Of a stretch of 64,000 bases of DNA, positions 45,284 through 60,532 are shown in pieces. The stretch spans positions 94,302,001 to 94,366,000 of the forward strand of contig OZ231126.1 of the NCBI GenBank assembly GCA_965153355.1, written 5' to 3'. The notes beneath the pieces were generated by a model that saw nothing but the letters and a program-made list of their open reading frames with translations, searched no databases and was not told where the DNA came from. The stretch is from Flaccisagitta enflata. Taxonomy: Eukaryota > Chaetognatha > Sagittoidea > Aphragmophora. Positions within the stretch are counted from its first letter, which is position 1. Each line of letters starts with the position of its first letter. Made by a program: the position numbers and the translations under genes.

Positions 45284-46290
45284 GCCTGTGTTGCCCTAAA
45301 GTTGGAATGTTGTGTACTTGACGCACTCTCTCATAATCGGTATGCTGTTGAGTAACTGTGACTATCATTTGTTGTCACTGAAATTGAAATATTGTATAAT
45401 TAAGGCACGCTCTTATAATCTTCATCCCGTTGAGCGACTGTGACTGTCGTCTGTTGCCTCATTTTTGCATGCGTCACCCTGACGTTGGAATGTCATGTAT
45501 TTGAGGCACACTCTTCCTCCCTGTCCAATGACTGTGGCTGTTGTCTGTTGTCTCTTTTTTGCATGCGTCACCCTGACGTTGGAATGTTATGTATTTGAGG
45601 CACACTCTTCCTCCCTGTCCAGTGACTGTGACTGTCGTCTGTAATCTCTTTTTTGTGTGCGTCACCCTGATGTTTGAATGTTATGTATTTGTGGCACACT
45701 CTTCCTCCCTGTCCAGTGACTGTGACTGTCGTCTGTTGTCTCTTTTTTGCATGCGTCACCCTGACGTTGGAATGTTATGTATTTGAGGCACACTCTTCCT
45801 CCCTGTCCAGTGACTGTGACTGTCGTCTGTAGTCTCTTTTTTGTGTGCGTCACCCTGATGTTTGAATGTTATGTATTTGAGGCACACTCTTCCTCCCTGT
45901 CCAGTGACTGTGACTGTCGTCTGTAATCTCTTTTTTGTGTGCGTCACCCTGATGTTTGAATGTTATGTATTTGTGGCACACTCTTCCTCCCTGTCCAGTG
46001 ACTGTGTGTGTCGTCTGTTGTCTCTTTTTTGAATGCGTCACCCTGATGTTGGAATGTTATGTATTTGAGGCACACTCTTCCTCCCTGTCCAGTGACTGTG
46101 ACTGTCGTCTGTAGTCTCTTTTGTGTGCGTCACCCTGATGTTTGAATGTTATGTATTTGTGGCACACTCTTCCTCCCCGTCCAGTGACTGTGGCTGTCGT
46201 CTGTTGTCTCTTTTTTGCATGCGTCACCCTGACGTTGGAATGTTGTGTATTTGAGGCACGCTTCCGAACTCTTGTGTCCCGTTGGCGAAA
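45284..46290 (+). repeat. 94-bp minisatellite, about nine clear units plus two diverged
   Basis: Units begin near GCGTCACCCTGA(C/T)GTT and contain GAATGTTATGTATTTG, GGCACACTCTTCCTCCCTGT and GACTGTCGTCTGT, period 94 (one unit is 91). The first two units from 45284 are diverged. 94 is not a multiple of three, so coding repeats are unlikely. Confidence 0.93.
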
Positions 46291-46445
46291 ATGAGAACGG
46301 GCTTTTGGATGATCTTTGACCTCACCAAAAGGATGAGAATTCTATGGGATAATCAAAAAGTCGAGGACGACATTTTTTTTTCTTCTTCTCGTTCTTTCTC
46401 CTTTTCTATCCTTCTCATTCTGTATTTTTGACCTATTTCGTTTGT

Positions 46446-46572
46446 AAGTCGTGTTCATGGGACTCTACATGTTGCTCCGTTCATTCATCTGTCCGTCCAT
46501 CCGTCTGTCCACCCATCTGTCCGTGCGTCCGTCCGTCCGTATGTACGTCCGTCCATCCGCCCATTTGTCGCA
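46446..46572 (+). repeat. Paired-box element fragment
   Basis: AAGTCGTGTTCATGGGACTC, ACATGTTGCTCCGTTC and a GTCCGTCCATCC run, without a distal module. It abuts copy 12. Confidence 0.5.
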
Positions 46573-46736
46573 TTTTTAGTTGCGGACACGCAACTCTATA
46601 AGAGGCTTTGTCCGTCCGTCCGTCCGTCCGTCCGTTGGTCCGTTGGTCCGTCACGCTCGAGTTGAAAAGTGGGAAAACGCGCATTTCCGCCCCTGCCCAC
46701 CCATCCGCAACTGATGGCCGTGTATCCGGCCTTGTT
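46573..46736 (+). repeat. Paired-box dispersed element, copy 12 (reference for type B)
   Basis: TTTTTAG, left box AGTTGCGGAC, adjacent CGCAACT, CTATAAGAGGCTTTGTCCG, (GTCC)n, GTCACGCTCGAGTTG, GTGGGAAAACGCGCATTTCC, CCCCTGCCCACCC, distal ATCCGCAACT, GGCCGTGTATCCGGCCTTGTT-type end. Nine of ten box positions pair. Confidence 0.85.
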
Positions 46737-46774
46737 ATATTTTGGACTTTTATGGGTAATTTCAGACGGTTCCA

Positions 46775-46881
46775 AAGGAAGGAAAAAAGGAAGGAAGGAA
46801 GGAAGGAAGGAAGGAGGAGGGAAGGAAGGGAGGGAGGAAGGAAAGAAAGGAATAAGGAAAGAAAGGAGGAAGGATATTGTA

Positions 46882-46917
<36 letters not shown>

Positions 46918-46965
46918 TGTATGTATGTATGTATGTATGTATGTATGTATGTATGTATGTATGTA
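46775..46965 (+). repeat. (GGAA)n and (GTAT)n tetranucleotide arrays
   Basis: GGAA/AGGA block to about 46870, then ATGT units 46889-46965. Confidence 0.93.
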
Positions 46966-47144
46966 GTTTTGTGTATAATTATAAAATTGCGCACACGACT
47001 GCAGGCCTGTTGGGCTTGTTCTTTTTCATCGACTCAATCTTTGTCTCTGTCTCTGTCTCTGACCCTGTACTTGTACTTTCTGTGCTTGTGTAAGTTGTAT
47101 CTCGGTCTTTCCATGTCCCTCTGTTAAGGTTTCTCTGGCTTTTT

Positions 47145-47314
<170 letters not shown>

Positions 47315-47353
47315 GTTCATGTGTTCATTTTTCGTTGGTAAATCAGGTCTCCG

Positions 47354-47603
<250 letters not shown>

Positions 47604-47971
47604 TGTTGTCAATGTTGCTAAAGTTTTTTTTTTGCTGTTGCTAATCATTTTGTATTGATGTTACTTTACGTTTCGGTTGACCTCGCTGTAAAGTCAGTTA
47701 TCATTAATATTAACATTTTATTTCATTCAGTATTTCTGATGTTGTGTTTTTGAGGTTGCTGTTCCATATGTTGGCGTTGCAATTCTGCTCGTCTTGTCTT
47801 TCGTTTAGTTGGCGCCGCTCTGACTGTCTTTGTTGTCTTCGTTGTCTTTGTTGTTATCGTTGTCTCCGTTGTCTTTGTTGTCGTTGTCGTCGTTGTTGTC
47901 AGAATTTGACATCTTCGGGTTATTTATTATCCTCGTGTTCTCTTTGTCATTCTGTTGATGTTATTGACTAG
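47604..47971. other. No feature seen
   Basis: T-rich sequence with scattered TTGTCTTCG words (47815-47900). Nothing supported. Confidence 0.5.
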
Positions 47972-48077
<106 letters not shown>

Positions 48078-48166
48078 GTCTCTCCTAGTTGTATGGAGAT
48101 AAAAGAAAAGGGAGAGAAAAGGGAGAAAGGAGGCTCGCTATGCGCCATTTGCAATGAAATTAAGTT

Positions 48167-48453
48167 ACGCAGGGTAACAATAGGGTCGCGGACGAGAGGG
48201 CAGGGCCCCTGCCGCATGGGCATACAGGCACTGAGGCTGTTCTCCAGGATGATATTACGATATTTGCGTATTGGCAGTTATCTAGGGTTAAAAAAAGGCC
48301 GGATTTACTGCTACCCAAGCCAAGTTGCGTTGACAGGGGCATTTGGCAGAGGGAGTGACTCAAAACCGCCTGTAGATGTAGAAAAAGCCCAAATCGCCAA
48401 TAAAAAACAGACTGACCAGTTGTTAATGTTAAAGAGTCGCGTGCATGCAATTT
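48167..48453 (-). repeat. Possible diverged paired-box element
   Basis: GGGTCGCGGACGAGAGGGCAG at 48182 and AGTCGCGTGCATGCAATTT at 48436 look like the two ends on the minus strand, but the GTCC run and most modules are gone. Confidence 0.4.
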
Positions 48454-48781
48454 AAAAGAAAACTTAGCGTCCAACATCGAAAGATTGAAATGAATATCAC
48501 AATGAAAGGACTTTCCAACTATATCTTATGTAAAAAACGATAAATTAATGACTATTCAATTTGAATGCTTCAATTCAAATGCTTCATCAATCATCATTGA
48601 TCCATTCTGGCGCACGATGGATGGAGGGACGAGGGGACGCAAAACCAGCATCGAGGTCATTTTTTCAATCAACATAGAAATCATTTTCTTATTCTCCTTA
48701 TATTCTTTCTTTCTGTTTTTCTCTTTTGGTTGAGATAATGAAAGAAATGAAAAAGAATATTTGATCCATCTTCATTTCATC

Positions 48782-49216
48782 TTTTTAGTCACGTGCACGC
48801 GACTCTACACCTTGCCGTGTTGGTCGGTAGGTCGGTCCGTCCGTCTGTCCGTCGGTCCATCACATTTTTAGAATTATAACTTTTTAAGGTTTTTTAAGGT
48901 AATTTAAGGTACTCTAGGCTACTTCAGGGTATTTCAGGGTACTTTAGGGTACTTTAGGGTACTTAAGTTGTTCTGGGTACTTAAGTCACTATAGGGGTAC
49001 TTTTGGATATTTTTGGGTACTTTTGGGTATTTTTGGGTATTTTTGGGTATTTTTGCGTATTTTTGTTTTTTTTGGGGGGGGTATTGATATTATATCGATA
49101 CCGTATCGATATTGTATCGACATTGTATCAATACATATCGCGCGGCCTTGGGGGAGGAAATCTTTTTTTTTGTCATTTCCAGACGCACGCGACTGTTGCC
49201 CTCTTGGGCTTGTTTT
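48782..49216 (+). repeat. Paired-box dispersed element, copy 13, with a tandem-repeat interior
   Basis: TTTTTAG, box AGTCACGTGC, adjacent CGCGACT, a GGTCGGTCCGTCC run, a degenerate array of AGGGTACTTT and TTTTGGGTAT units (48880-49070), a TATCGATA patch, distal box GCACGCGACT and GGGCTTGTT. There is one mismatch between left and distal boxes. Confidence 0.78.
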
Positions 49217-50228
49217 TTCTTCAGGTAGGAGGATATATCAGAGGAATAAAAAAAATACTCTTGTTAAGGTTTTGTTAATATGTTATTGATGATGCATTTT
49301 GTAGGCGAACAAAGCAAATTTTGTCTGCTGGACCACTGCTTAAAAACTTGTTGCTCTTGAACCTAGAAACCCCCTCTCACCCAGAATGCGGCCACAAAAC
49401 ATCCTCCGGTGCCGAATTTCCCCCTCCCACATAAAGAAAGGAAAAGCAACTTTGGAGAAACTCTGATACTAGGCTTTTTTTCTTTTTGCGTAAAGAGCTA
49501 CTGCGCCTTTATAACAGACGGGACCACTGTGCATGTACTATACACGACTAGGCAACAACAAAACATATCACAAAAAAAAAAAAAGAATTAACAAAAACAA
49601 AAAAGAGAAAACAAAATAAAAGAAGTAGAAGAAGCAAATTCATGAACTGGCTTCGTTCCAACCAAATAACCAAATGAAACAAAAACATAGAAAAAAAAAA
49701 AAAGATTCTAGAACTTAATAGAATTTCTATCTGCCTAATCTCGCTCAATCCAATTTCGTGCGTGTGTTTGTCTTGGCGGTTTTTTTTATATATTAAAAAA
49801 AAAGAAAAAACCGGTTCATTTTTCATTGGTTGTCATGAGAAGGAGAGGCGGCCGTTTTTGATCAATCCCGAAAATTGGTTTCCTCGATAAAAACGACGTT
49901 ATTGCATGGCCATCCCCAAAATTTCAGGTCTTACCTCTAGACAGAAGATATCAGTTTTATCTTATGGGCTTTGCCACGGAAGAAGATTTTTGCTTTGAAA
50001 CTTTCTCAGCTGGCTTTTGTCTATATACCACTCTTTCATTATATACTGTCAAACAACGTTCTAACAAACATGGCTGTAACGAAAGAAATGTAAATAAAGT
50101 CCCTTTGAAGATTTTCTTATATTCCATGTGCTGGCTATAAAAAAGTGTTTTTTTCTTTAGTTTGTCAGAATGATCTGTGCGTCTGCTTGTTTCTCACTTT
50201 CTCTGTACCTCTCTTTCTGTCTCTCTTC
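49217..50228. other. No feature seen
   Basis: AT-rich with poly-A patches at 49569-49582, 49690-49704 and 49794-49811. No gene or structured repeat found. Confidence 0.45.
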
Positions 50229-50667
<439 letters not shown>

Positions 50668-50753
<86 letters not shown>

Positions 50754-50776
50754 CTGAGAGCGTATAGTTAGAGTGA

Positions 50777-50848
<72 letters not shown>

Positions 50849-50858
50849 AAGAGAGTTT
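50668..50858 (+). repeat. Two (GA)n tracts
   Basis: GA 50668-50748, then a 30-bp spacer, then GA 50778-50858 with AAAG interruptions. Confidence 0.96.
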
Positions 50859-50969
50859 ACTAACGGAACTGGACCATTTTTTAACCCATGTTTTCCATTG
50901 CTATGGCTTAAACCTTTTTTGGCTCATTATTCTTAGCTTGAGAGAGAAAGCAGACCTCAATTTGATTTT

Positions 50970-50972
<3 letters not shown>

Positions 50973-51047
<75 letters not shown>

Positions 51048-51058
51048 CTCTCTCTCTT
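50973..51058 (+). repeat. (CT)n microsatellite
   Basis: CT dinucleotides, complementary to the GA tracts just upstream. Confidence 0.97.
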
Positions 51059-51165
51059 CTCGCCTCTTTACAACTCCTTGATTGTTGTTAACTTTTGTTA
51101 CATTTTCATTTTAACTTCAAGCAATCTTTAATCGTTTATTTCTTACTTTTTGCAGGTGTATACTA

Positions 51166-51808
51166 CAGTACACTGTGGATCCTGAGAGCCGCCAGGACGA
51201 TTTTTGGATTACTGTAAGCTTCTCTTTAGTTTGGTTCAGTCCTTATGTGCAGGAATTAAGAGCCAACCTTTAAAGAATATTTCTTGGAGCCCTTTTTGAA
51301 AAAAATTGAAATCTGACAATTTTACATTTCATTTTGCACGCAAAATTTACTGAGCAGGGAAGAAATACTTTTTGACAGCATATTTGAATTCCTGATGTAA
51401 TTTCCTTTCATTTTATAGGTCGCACTATATATTTTCATGAAGAAATAAAGTTTTTGTCATTTTAGCCACCGTTATTGATTTTGAACAGCTGTTAAAAAAA
51501 ATGAAAATTTTATTCCTTCATGAAAATATAAAGTGTGACCTATCAAACAAAAGGAAATAACATCAGGAATTCAAATATGCTATTAAGAAATATCTCCTAC
51601 CTACACAGTAAAATTTGTGCCTGAAATTAGATGTAAAATTTTTCATCTTGGAATTTTTTCAGAAAGGGCTCCAAGCAATATTTCTTTATGGTTGGATCTT
51701 GATCCCTGCATGTGAGAACTGTACCAAACTGAGGAGAAACTATCAGTAATCCAAAAATCGTCCAGGCGGTTCTCTGGATCCATAGTGAGTATACTTTAGT
51801 GTATACTG
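51166..51808. mobile_element. Palindromic Tc1/mariner-like MITE (643 bp)
   Basis: Ends CAGTACACTGTGGATCC and, inverted, GGATCCATAGTGAG..ATACTG, each next to TA (51164-51165 and 51809-51810). Arms match along nearly the whole length, including GGACGATTTTTGGATTACTG and its inverse near 51747-51766. The centre holds AATAAAGTTTTTGTC. No transposase. Confidence 0.85.
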
Positions 51809-51873
51809 TATACTCCTGTTTTCATTTCCATGCAGAAACCGCGCTAATATTTTAACGCGCGCCAAAGCAGGTA

Positions 51874-52428
51874 CAGTAGATCTCGTCTAGACTTGAGATA
51901 AGGGGGGCAAGCACTGTAGAAAAAGCCAGGGGAGTGATATTTTAAACATAGACTAATAAGGGGGTGCTTTATTGCCCATGATAGCTGGTTGCCATGGAAA
52001 CACATTTCCATGTATTCTCGCTAAAGTATCAATATTTTGAGAGATTTTTTTAGGGAACATTGCTTAAAATAAAATTTGCTACAACTTTCCCACAGTATGT
52101 TCTGTAAGAATGTCGCTCGTTTAGCGGTTGCTAGGGGTTGTCACACATAGATATGCTCCCTAGCAACGGCCAAACGAGCGACATTCTTACAGAACATACT
52201 GTGGGAAAGTTGTAGCAAATTTTATTTTAAGCAATGTTCCCTAAAAAAATCTCTCAAAATATTGATACTTTAGCGATAATACATAGAAATGTGTTTCCAT
52301 GGCAACCAGCTATCATGGGGAATTAAGCATCCTTTGATTAGTCTATGATCTAAATATCGTTCCCCTGCCTTCATTCGTCTTTCCACAATGCTTGCCCCCG
52401 TTATCTCAAGTCTAGACGAGATCTACTG
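51874..52428. mobile_element. Palindromic Tc1/mariner-like MITE (555 bp), near-perfect hairpin
   Basis: Begins CAGTAGATCTCGTCTAGACT after TA (51872-51873) and ends with its inverse before TA (52429-52430). The arms are about 270 bp with few differences. The loop near 52138-52155 is only ~15 bp. It is the best-preserved member of the family that includes 8073-8610, and shares the internal TTTGCTACAACTTTC..CAGTATG block with 35223-39035. Confidence 0.92.
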
Positions 52429-52500
52429 TATATCAGAAGTCGCAGTGGCCTATTCACTGAATCACGAACTCTGATCTGGAAATAAGGCCAGTCAAGGCCT

Positions 52501-52536
52501 ATTCCACTGAAGCACTACTTCGTGCTTCAGTGGAAT
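52501..52536. repeat. Perfect 15-bp hairpin, copy 1
   Basis: ATTCCACTGAAGCAC, loop TACTTC, then GTGCTTCAGTGGAAT. Partial copies follow at 52537-52560. Confidence 0.9.
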
Positions 52537-52560
52537 TGGAATTCGTGCTTTAGTGGATTA

Positions 52561-53059
52561 ACTCTTGACTTCTTTTTATATCACAATGTTTAAGTGCTAG
52601 TAGTATTTCTGTGAAATAAGAAATTTATTTGTTCTTTTTCAATTGAAACAAAAAAAGTTTTTTTTCTTTTCTAAACTGTCATTTTCAAATATTTCCATTT
52701 TTTTTCTTCTTATGAATCTTGTTTTTATTGTAATTTTTTTCCTATCACTTGAATTTTTGTGTCTCTGAAGGAAAAATATTTTCTCACTTACAAATTTTTT
52801 TCGAGGATATGAAAACTAAGTTGATGTCAGACATGTTTTCTTTTTGATATTTGACATTTAATACTTGATATTTCTCCACCTATTATACACTTAGTAAGTG
52901 TTCTTAAGTAGAGAGAAATAAAGGAAGTTGAATAGAAAACAGTGGATCTCTTAATTTCTTAATACAAAAAAGATTACTTTTATCTTTTTTTACTGTGACA
53001 AAAACATTTATGTTCAATTCCACTGAAGCTCGAATTGCAAAAAGCACTAGTTATTTCTC
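52561..53059. other. AT-rich spacer between two hairpins
   Basis: No gene. TTGATATTTGACATTTAATACTTGATATTT-type words occur near 52845-52870. It may be the interior of an element bounded by the two hairpins. Confidence 0.45.
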
Positions 53060-53094
53060 ATTCCACTGAAGCACTAGGGTGTGCTTCAGTGGAA
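53060..53094. repeat. Perfect 14-bp hairpin, copy 2
   Basis: ATTCCACTGAAGCAC, loop TAGGGT, GTGCTTCAGTGGAA. The stem is identical to copy 1 and only the loop differs. Confidence 0.9.
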
Positions 53095-53510
53095 ATGATT
53101 CTAACTTAAGCACAAATTTTGTGATTCAGAGGATGCCCCGTCGCGGTTAGTGGCTTACTAGATCTACTAGGCCTACTAGTTTTCAAATCCAAGCGCAGTT
53201 GAACCCCGCAATAACGGATGTCAAAGCACCAACAAATCTTATCTTTTCTGGGTGAATTTCTGGTATTGTCAATATAATAAAATGACTTAAAGTGAGCAAC
53301 TCTTGGTCTGGAATTCTTGAAAAGCAACCAATGAAGTTTACTCCACAACAGAGCATAAAATCGATGGGGGGATACTGCTAATTAATCACAGAAATGCAGT
53401 TATTTGTGAAATTAAAAATGCAGATTTAAAAAAAAAGAGAAGAAAAAAGATCAAAGCTCAAAGAGCAAACCCCGCATACCGGCTGATATTACTGAATGTA
53501 CCGCGGACTA
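53095..53510. other. No feature seen
   Basis: AT-rich sequence with a CTAGATCTACTAGGCCTACTAG patch split around 53160. No gene supported. Confidence 0.5.
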
Positions 53511-54441
53511 CAGTACCTTCCGAGCAAACCTGGTTAAAAATGGAGGATTAATTTTTGTTACCGTATTTCCTGTAATTAGCGCCCCGGGCGCTTTTGAAAT
53601 TGAAATGAAACATTGTCATTTTCAACCTGCAATTAGCGCCCCCTCGTACACTTATGGATAGATGATTTTAAATGAAACGTAATATTTTGGACCAAAATTT
53701 CAATGCAATTAAGCACTAATACAAAAAATATTTTTATATTGCATACCATTCTTATATTTTTTATTTCATTAAACAACATGATTTACAATAAATTTGAAAG
53801 GATTTTTCCCAAAAATAAAAGTCTGTCATGAGCTCTTTCTTTCTTCAAAAGGGGGGGGGCGCTAATTAGAGGGGGGGCGATAAATGCAGGAAATACGGTA
53901 CTTTAATTTCATTTCCCAAACTTCATTTTTTGCATCAGACTTAATTAAAAGATACTCTATTCCTTGAACATATTTGGCTGTCAAAAAAAATAATTCGTGA
54001 AATCAAAGTGCATGAAGACATCAATATCAAGTGTTCTAACCCAGACCATTGGATTCGGCAGAAAATTTTACCTATCCAAGACTACAAGAACAGCTCAGTC
54101 AGACAATTATTCCAGATTTTATGGCCATTTAAAGTTTTTAAGGACAATTGTCCTTAATTATTTTGAGACAATTGTCCTTATAAACTTTAAATGGCTGTAA
54201 AATCTGAAATAATTATCTGAGTGAGCTGTTTTTGTCTAGGATAGGTCTGGGTTAGAACACTCAATATTGATGTCTTTATGCACTTTGATTGCACGAGTTA
54301 TTTTTTTTTGACAGCCAAATATGTTTTAGGAATTAAGTATCTTTTAATTAAGTTATGTATGAAAAATGAAGTTTGGGAAATAAAATCAAAGTAACAAAAA
54401 TTAAACCTCCAGTTTTAGCCGGTTTTGCTTGGAAGGTACTG
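53511..54441. mobile_element. Palindromic Tc1/mariner-like MITE, interrupted by a second MITE
   Basis: CAGTACCTTCCGAGCAAACC at the left and its diverged inverse ending GAAGGTACTG at the right, each next to TA (53509-53510, 54442-54443). Arms pair over ~300 bp once 53561-53898 and one TA are removed. The centre has a TTAAGGACAATTGTCCTTAA palindrome at about 54137-54156 and a second ACAATTGTCCTTA. Confidence 0.88.
53561..53898. mobile_element. Nested MITE with CCGTATTTCCTG ends
   Basis: CCGTATTTCCTG(T/C)A..TTAGCGCCCC at the left, inverted as GGGGCG..TGCAGGAAATACGG at the right, flanked by TA on both sides (53559-53560 and 53899-53900). 338 bp, AT-rich centre, no ORF. The TA duplication and position in an arm of the outer MITE show it inserted later. 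Confidence 0.88.
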
Positions 54442-54751
54442 TATAAAAAAAAATGAACAGTTTGCGATGGTGCAAAAACAAAAAGAATAAGATACCCTGT
54501 AATACTATCCTCAATTGAAAAAGACAATTGAGAAAAAACGAACAAGATGAACAGACAGTAGACAAGATATGGTCTTTGTATCATTTTCTCAGCATTATCA
54601 TGAATGCGGTGTTAGCGCTGTGGTGTAACAACATCTAGATTCCAATAATAACGCCGTCCAACGAAAACGGATCGACTCTTTACTGCAGAAGAAAGCCACC
54701 CCACCCACTCACTTAGCAGCTCCATTCAACGTGTGATATCACAACTGGCTG
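54442..54751. other. No feature seen
   Basis: AT-rich sequence to the next CT tract; no supported feature. Confidence 0.5.
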
Positions 54752-54935
<184 letters not shown>

Positions 54936-55153
54936 TTGCTTTTTGCCTTTTGTTCGACTCGATCAGATCACGTGTCGGTCACGTGACTCTCGTATCCATT
55001 ACGCTCTCTGTCGGCGGCCGCCGGCGTTGCCGCCCGATCACAATAAAAAAAAAGGCAGTCGAGTTCTTTTGTGTGTGAAAGAGAGAGTGTAAAGATGAGC
55101 ATGGCAACGTATGGGTGCGATTGTGTAATTGTGATTTGTATGACTGTGGGCTT

Positions 55154-55730
<577 letters not shown>

Positions 55731-55917
55731 AACAAGGCCAAGTAGGCCAATAAGGTGCGACGTGTGGATCGTCAAACAAATGCGTTACCGACAGACCGAC
55801 CGACCAACCGACCGACCGACCGACCGACAGACCGACCGACCGACCGACCGACAAACCAACCGACCGACCGACCGACGGACACAGCTAGTTATAGAGGTGC
55901 TTTGTCGCACCTAAAAA
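55731..55917 (-). repeat. Paired-box dispersed element, copy 14, with a different box sequence
   Basis: Minus strand: TTTTTAGGTGCGACAAAGCACC, so left box AGGTGCGAC with adjacent complement GCACCT, then CTATAACTAGCTGTGTCCG, a (GTCGG)n run, distal box GTCGCACCT and GGCCTTGTT. The box differs from all other copies, yet both partners changed with it: 6 bp adjacent and 9 bp distal pair perfectly. Confidence 0.85.
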
Positions 55918-56370
55918 CAAAACAAAATATGAATAAAGAAGAAAGCCAGTAATTCGTTTGTTCCGTATTACTAAGGCAGTTTGGGGTGAACCTGCGGTGT
56001 AATTGTTTTGGCCAGAGCAATTTCTCATTGTGTAAAAGTGAAAAATGACGTTTATCCGAGTTGTATTTGTATCCCGAATGACTGATTGATAAAAGCGGGC
56101 AAACTGAAAGCGGGTAAATGGAATTACGTGGAACCACGAGGGACGAGGGGCGGGGAGGGGGGAAGAGGAGGAACCACGGAGACGAGTATCTGTATCAGAA
56201 ATCCATAAATGGACGTGGCCTTTGTCAAAGCAGAGCGGGAAGCGGAGTAGGCAAAAGAGTATCGGGTAATATTAGGGGGGGGAGGTTAATGTAAAAAAAA
56301 AACCGCTCAAGAGGAAGGGGGATGTTAGTTTAAAGTAAAGCGACGCTAAAATGAATGGGGAGGTTAATGT
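55918..56370. other. No feature seen
   Basis: Mixed sequence. GGAGGTTAATGTAA occurs twice (56280 and 56360). Confidence 0.5.
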
Positions 56371-56500
56371 AAACAAGGCCGAATACACGGCTACCCTAGT
56401 CGCGTGCGGGTGGGCAGGGGCAGTGATAGAGAAGGTCACTGGCCACTGGGGCATCTAGGCAAGAGCATTGAGCTCAATACTCTCAAAAATGCCAAAAAAG
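56371..56500 (-). repeat. Paired-box element fragment (right end)
   Basis: AACAAGGCC, GAATACACGGCTACCCTAG, AGTCGCGTGCGGGTGGGCAG and AAAAAAGTAAA, i.e. the distal half of type A on the minus strand. The GTCC run and left box are missing. Confidence 0.7.
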
Positions 56501-56694
56501 TAAAAAGGGGAAAAGAAGAAGAAGGAGAAGAAGATCGTTATGATAATTGGGTTAAGGATTGATGGAACTGAGAGACAGACAAAGCCGTAGAAGCCAGATG
56601 ACGGAGGAAGCCAGCCTTAGGTCAGGCTAAGGTCAACCCGAAAGCTCTCCCTCCATTGCTCAGGCCCTCTCTACATTGATTTTCTTTGTTACTC

Positions 56695-56815
<121 letters not shown>

Positions 56816-56989
56816 GATTATGCACATAAAAGACTCAATTCTTTAAAGAATACATCACAAATAATGGCGAAAACTTTTGATGACTACAGGAAGGTTCAAC
56901 TCTTGACGTTTTAGGACTGTAGAAGCTATGTTGCAAAGCAGGAAGACCCATTGCAAATCAGGAAGACAAAGGCCGCAGAATCGATGATA

Positions 56990-58315
<1,326 letters not shown>

Positions 58316-58442
58316 CTCCATTTACTCCAGCTGTCTCTTTATATTTCTTCTTTTATTTATATCTAACTGCCTCCTTATCTTCCATTGTTATTTTTCCTTG
58401 TTATCTATTTATGTAGGGCCGCCGCTCGTGGGCTCTATTTGT

Positions 58443-59120
<678 letters not shown>

Positions 59121-59198
<78 letters not shown>
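59121..59198 (+). repeat. (CT)n microsatellite followed by T11
   Basis: CT dinucleotides and a poly-T end. Confidence 0.96.
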
Positions 59199-59205
<7 letters not shown>

Positions 59206-59337
59206 TTTTGGCGCAGTGCGTTTGGAATTTCACTTCGTCAATTTTTTGCTCCGACGCCGAAGCTGCCAATAGGATGCAGATTGAAATGCTGAATGTCCCA
59301 ATTTCCAACTTCCTATGAGTCCCGAGTGTCTTTCTTT

Positions 59338-59412
59338 TCTTATGCATCCTCGCACTTCTATAAGAGGTCGTTTCCGTCGGTCCGTCGGTTGGTCCGCCGT
59401 GTCACGCTATCG
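59338..59412 (+). repeat. Paired-box element fragment (left end)
   Basis: CTCGCACTTCTATAAGAGG, GTCGGTCCGTCGGTTGGTCC, GTGTCACGCT: left modules of type B without the first arm or the distal half. Confidence 0.5.
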
Positions 59413-59486
59413 TTCAAATGACCAATTCCGACGTCTTCCTTCATTCCTGTTACCTCCCATGCCTTCCCTACTTGATTTTCATTCAT

Positions 59487-60010
<524 letters not shown>

Positions 60011-60208
60011 AAAAAACATTCATTCACATGTTTTTGATCAGCGAGGCGCACATATTGGCTTTTACTTGGCCTTGATTGTAAGGTACCAGGTTAAGCAACC
60101 TGTATTCGGGTATGCACCACAGCGGGTTAGTAAGTGTAGCATGTTCGTCCGTTGGTCACGCTTTTCTCTTGGCGCATTAGTGGCCTATTTCTTAAAAACG
60201 CTAGTCTA

Positions 60209-60212
<4 letters not shown>

Positions 60213-60301
<89 letters not shown>
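60213..60301 (+). repeat. (CT)n microsatellite
   Basis: Uninterrupted CT dinucleotides. Confidence 0.97.
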
Positions 60302-60304
<3 letters not shown>

Positions 60305-60532
60305 ATACTGTCTTTTTCTCTTCGAGTCTGTCTCTGTCTCAGTCTGTGCGAGTGTCGCTGAAGCTGTCAGTATTTTTTCAAGCAGAAAGAAATTTGCCTC
60401 CAGCGAATTGAAAAAGTAAACATCGAAAAATGGAAAAAAGGGAGGAAAAGAAAAGAAGGAAAAAAATTGGTTGAAGAGGAGAAAAAAAGGAGATAGTTGA
60501 CGAAAGCGAAAAAAGAAATAAAGGAGACAGAA

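Noticed and set aside
45284-46290. 94-bp repeat array as a CRISPR array
   Set aside because: Units are contiguous, with no unique spacers of constant length, and the surrounding DNA is eukaryotic.
53997-54200. 67-residue ORF
   Set aside because: It lies within the arm of a palindromic MITE and is chance coding.
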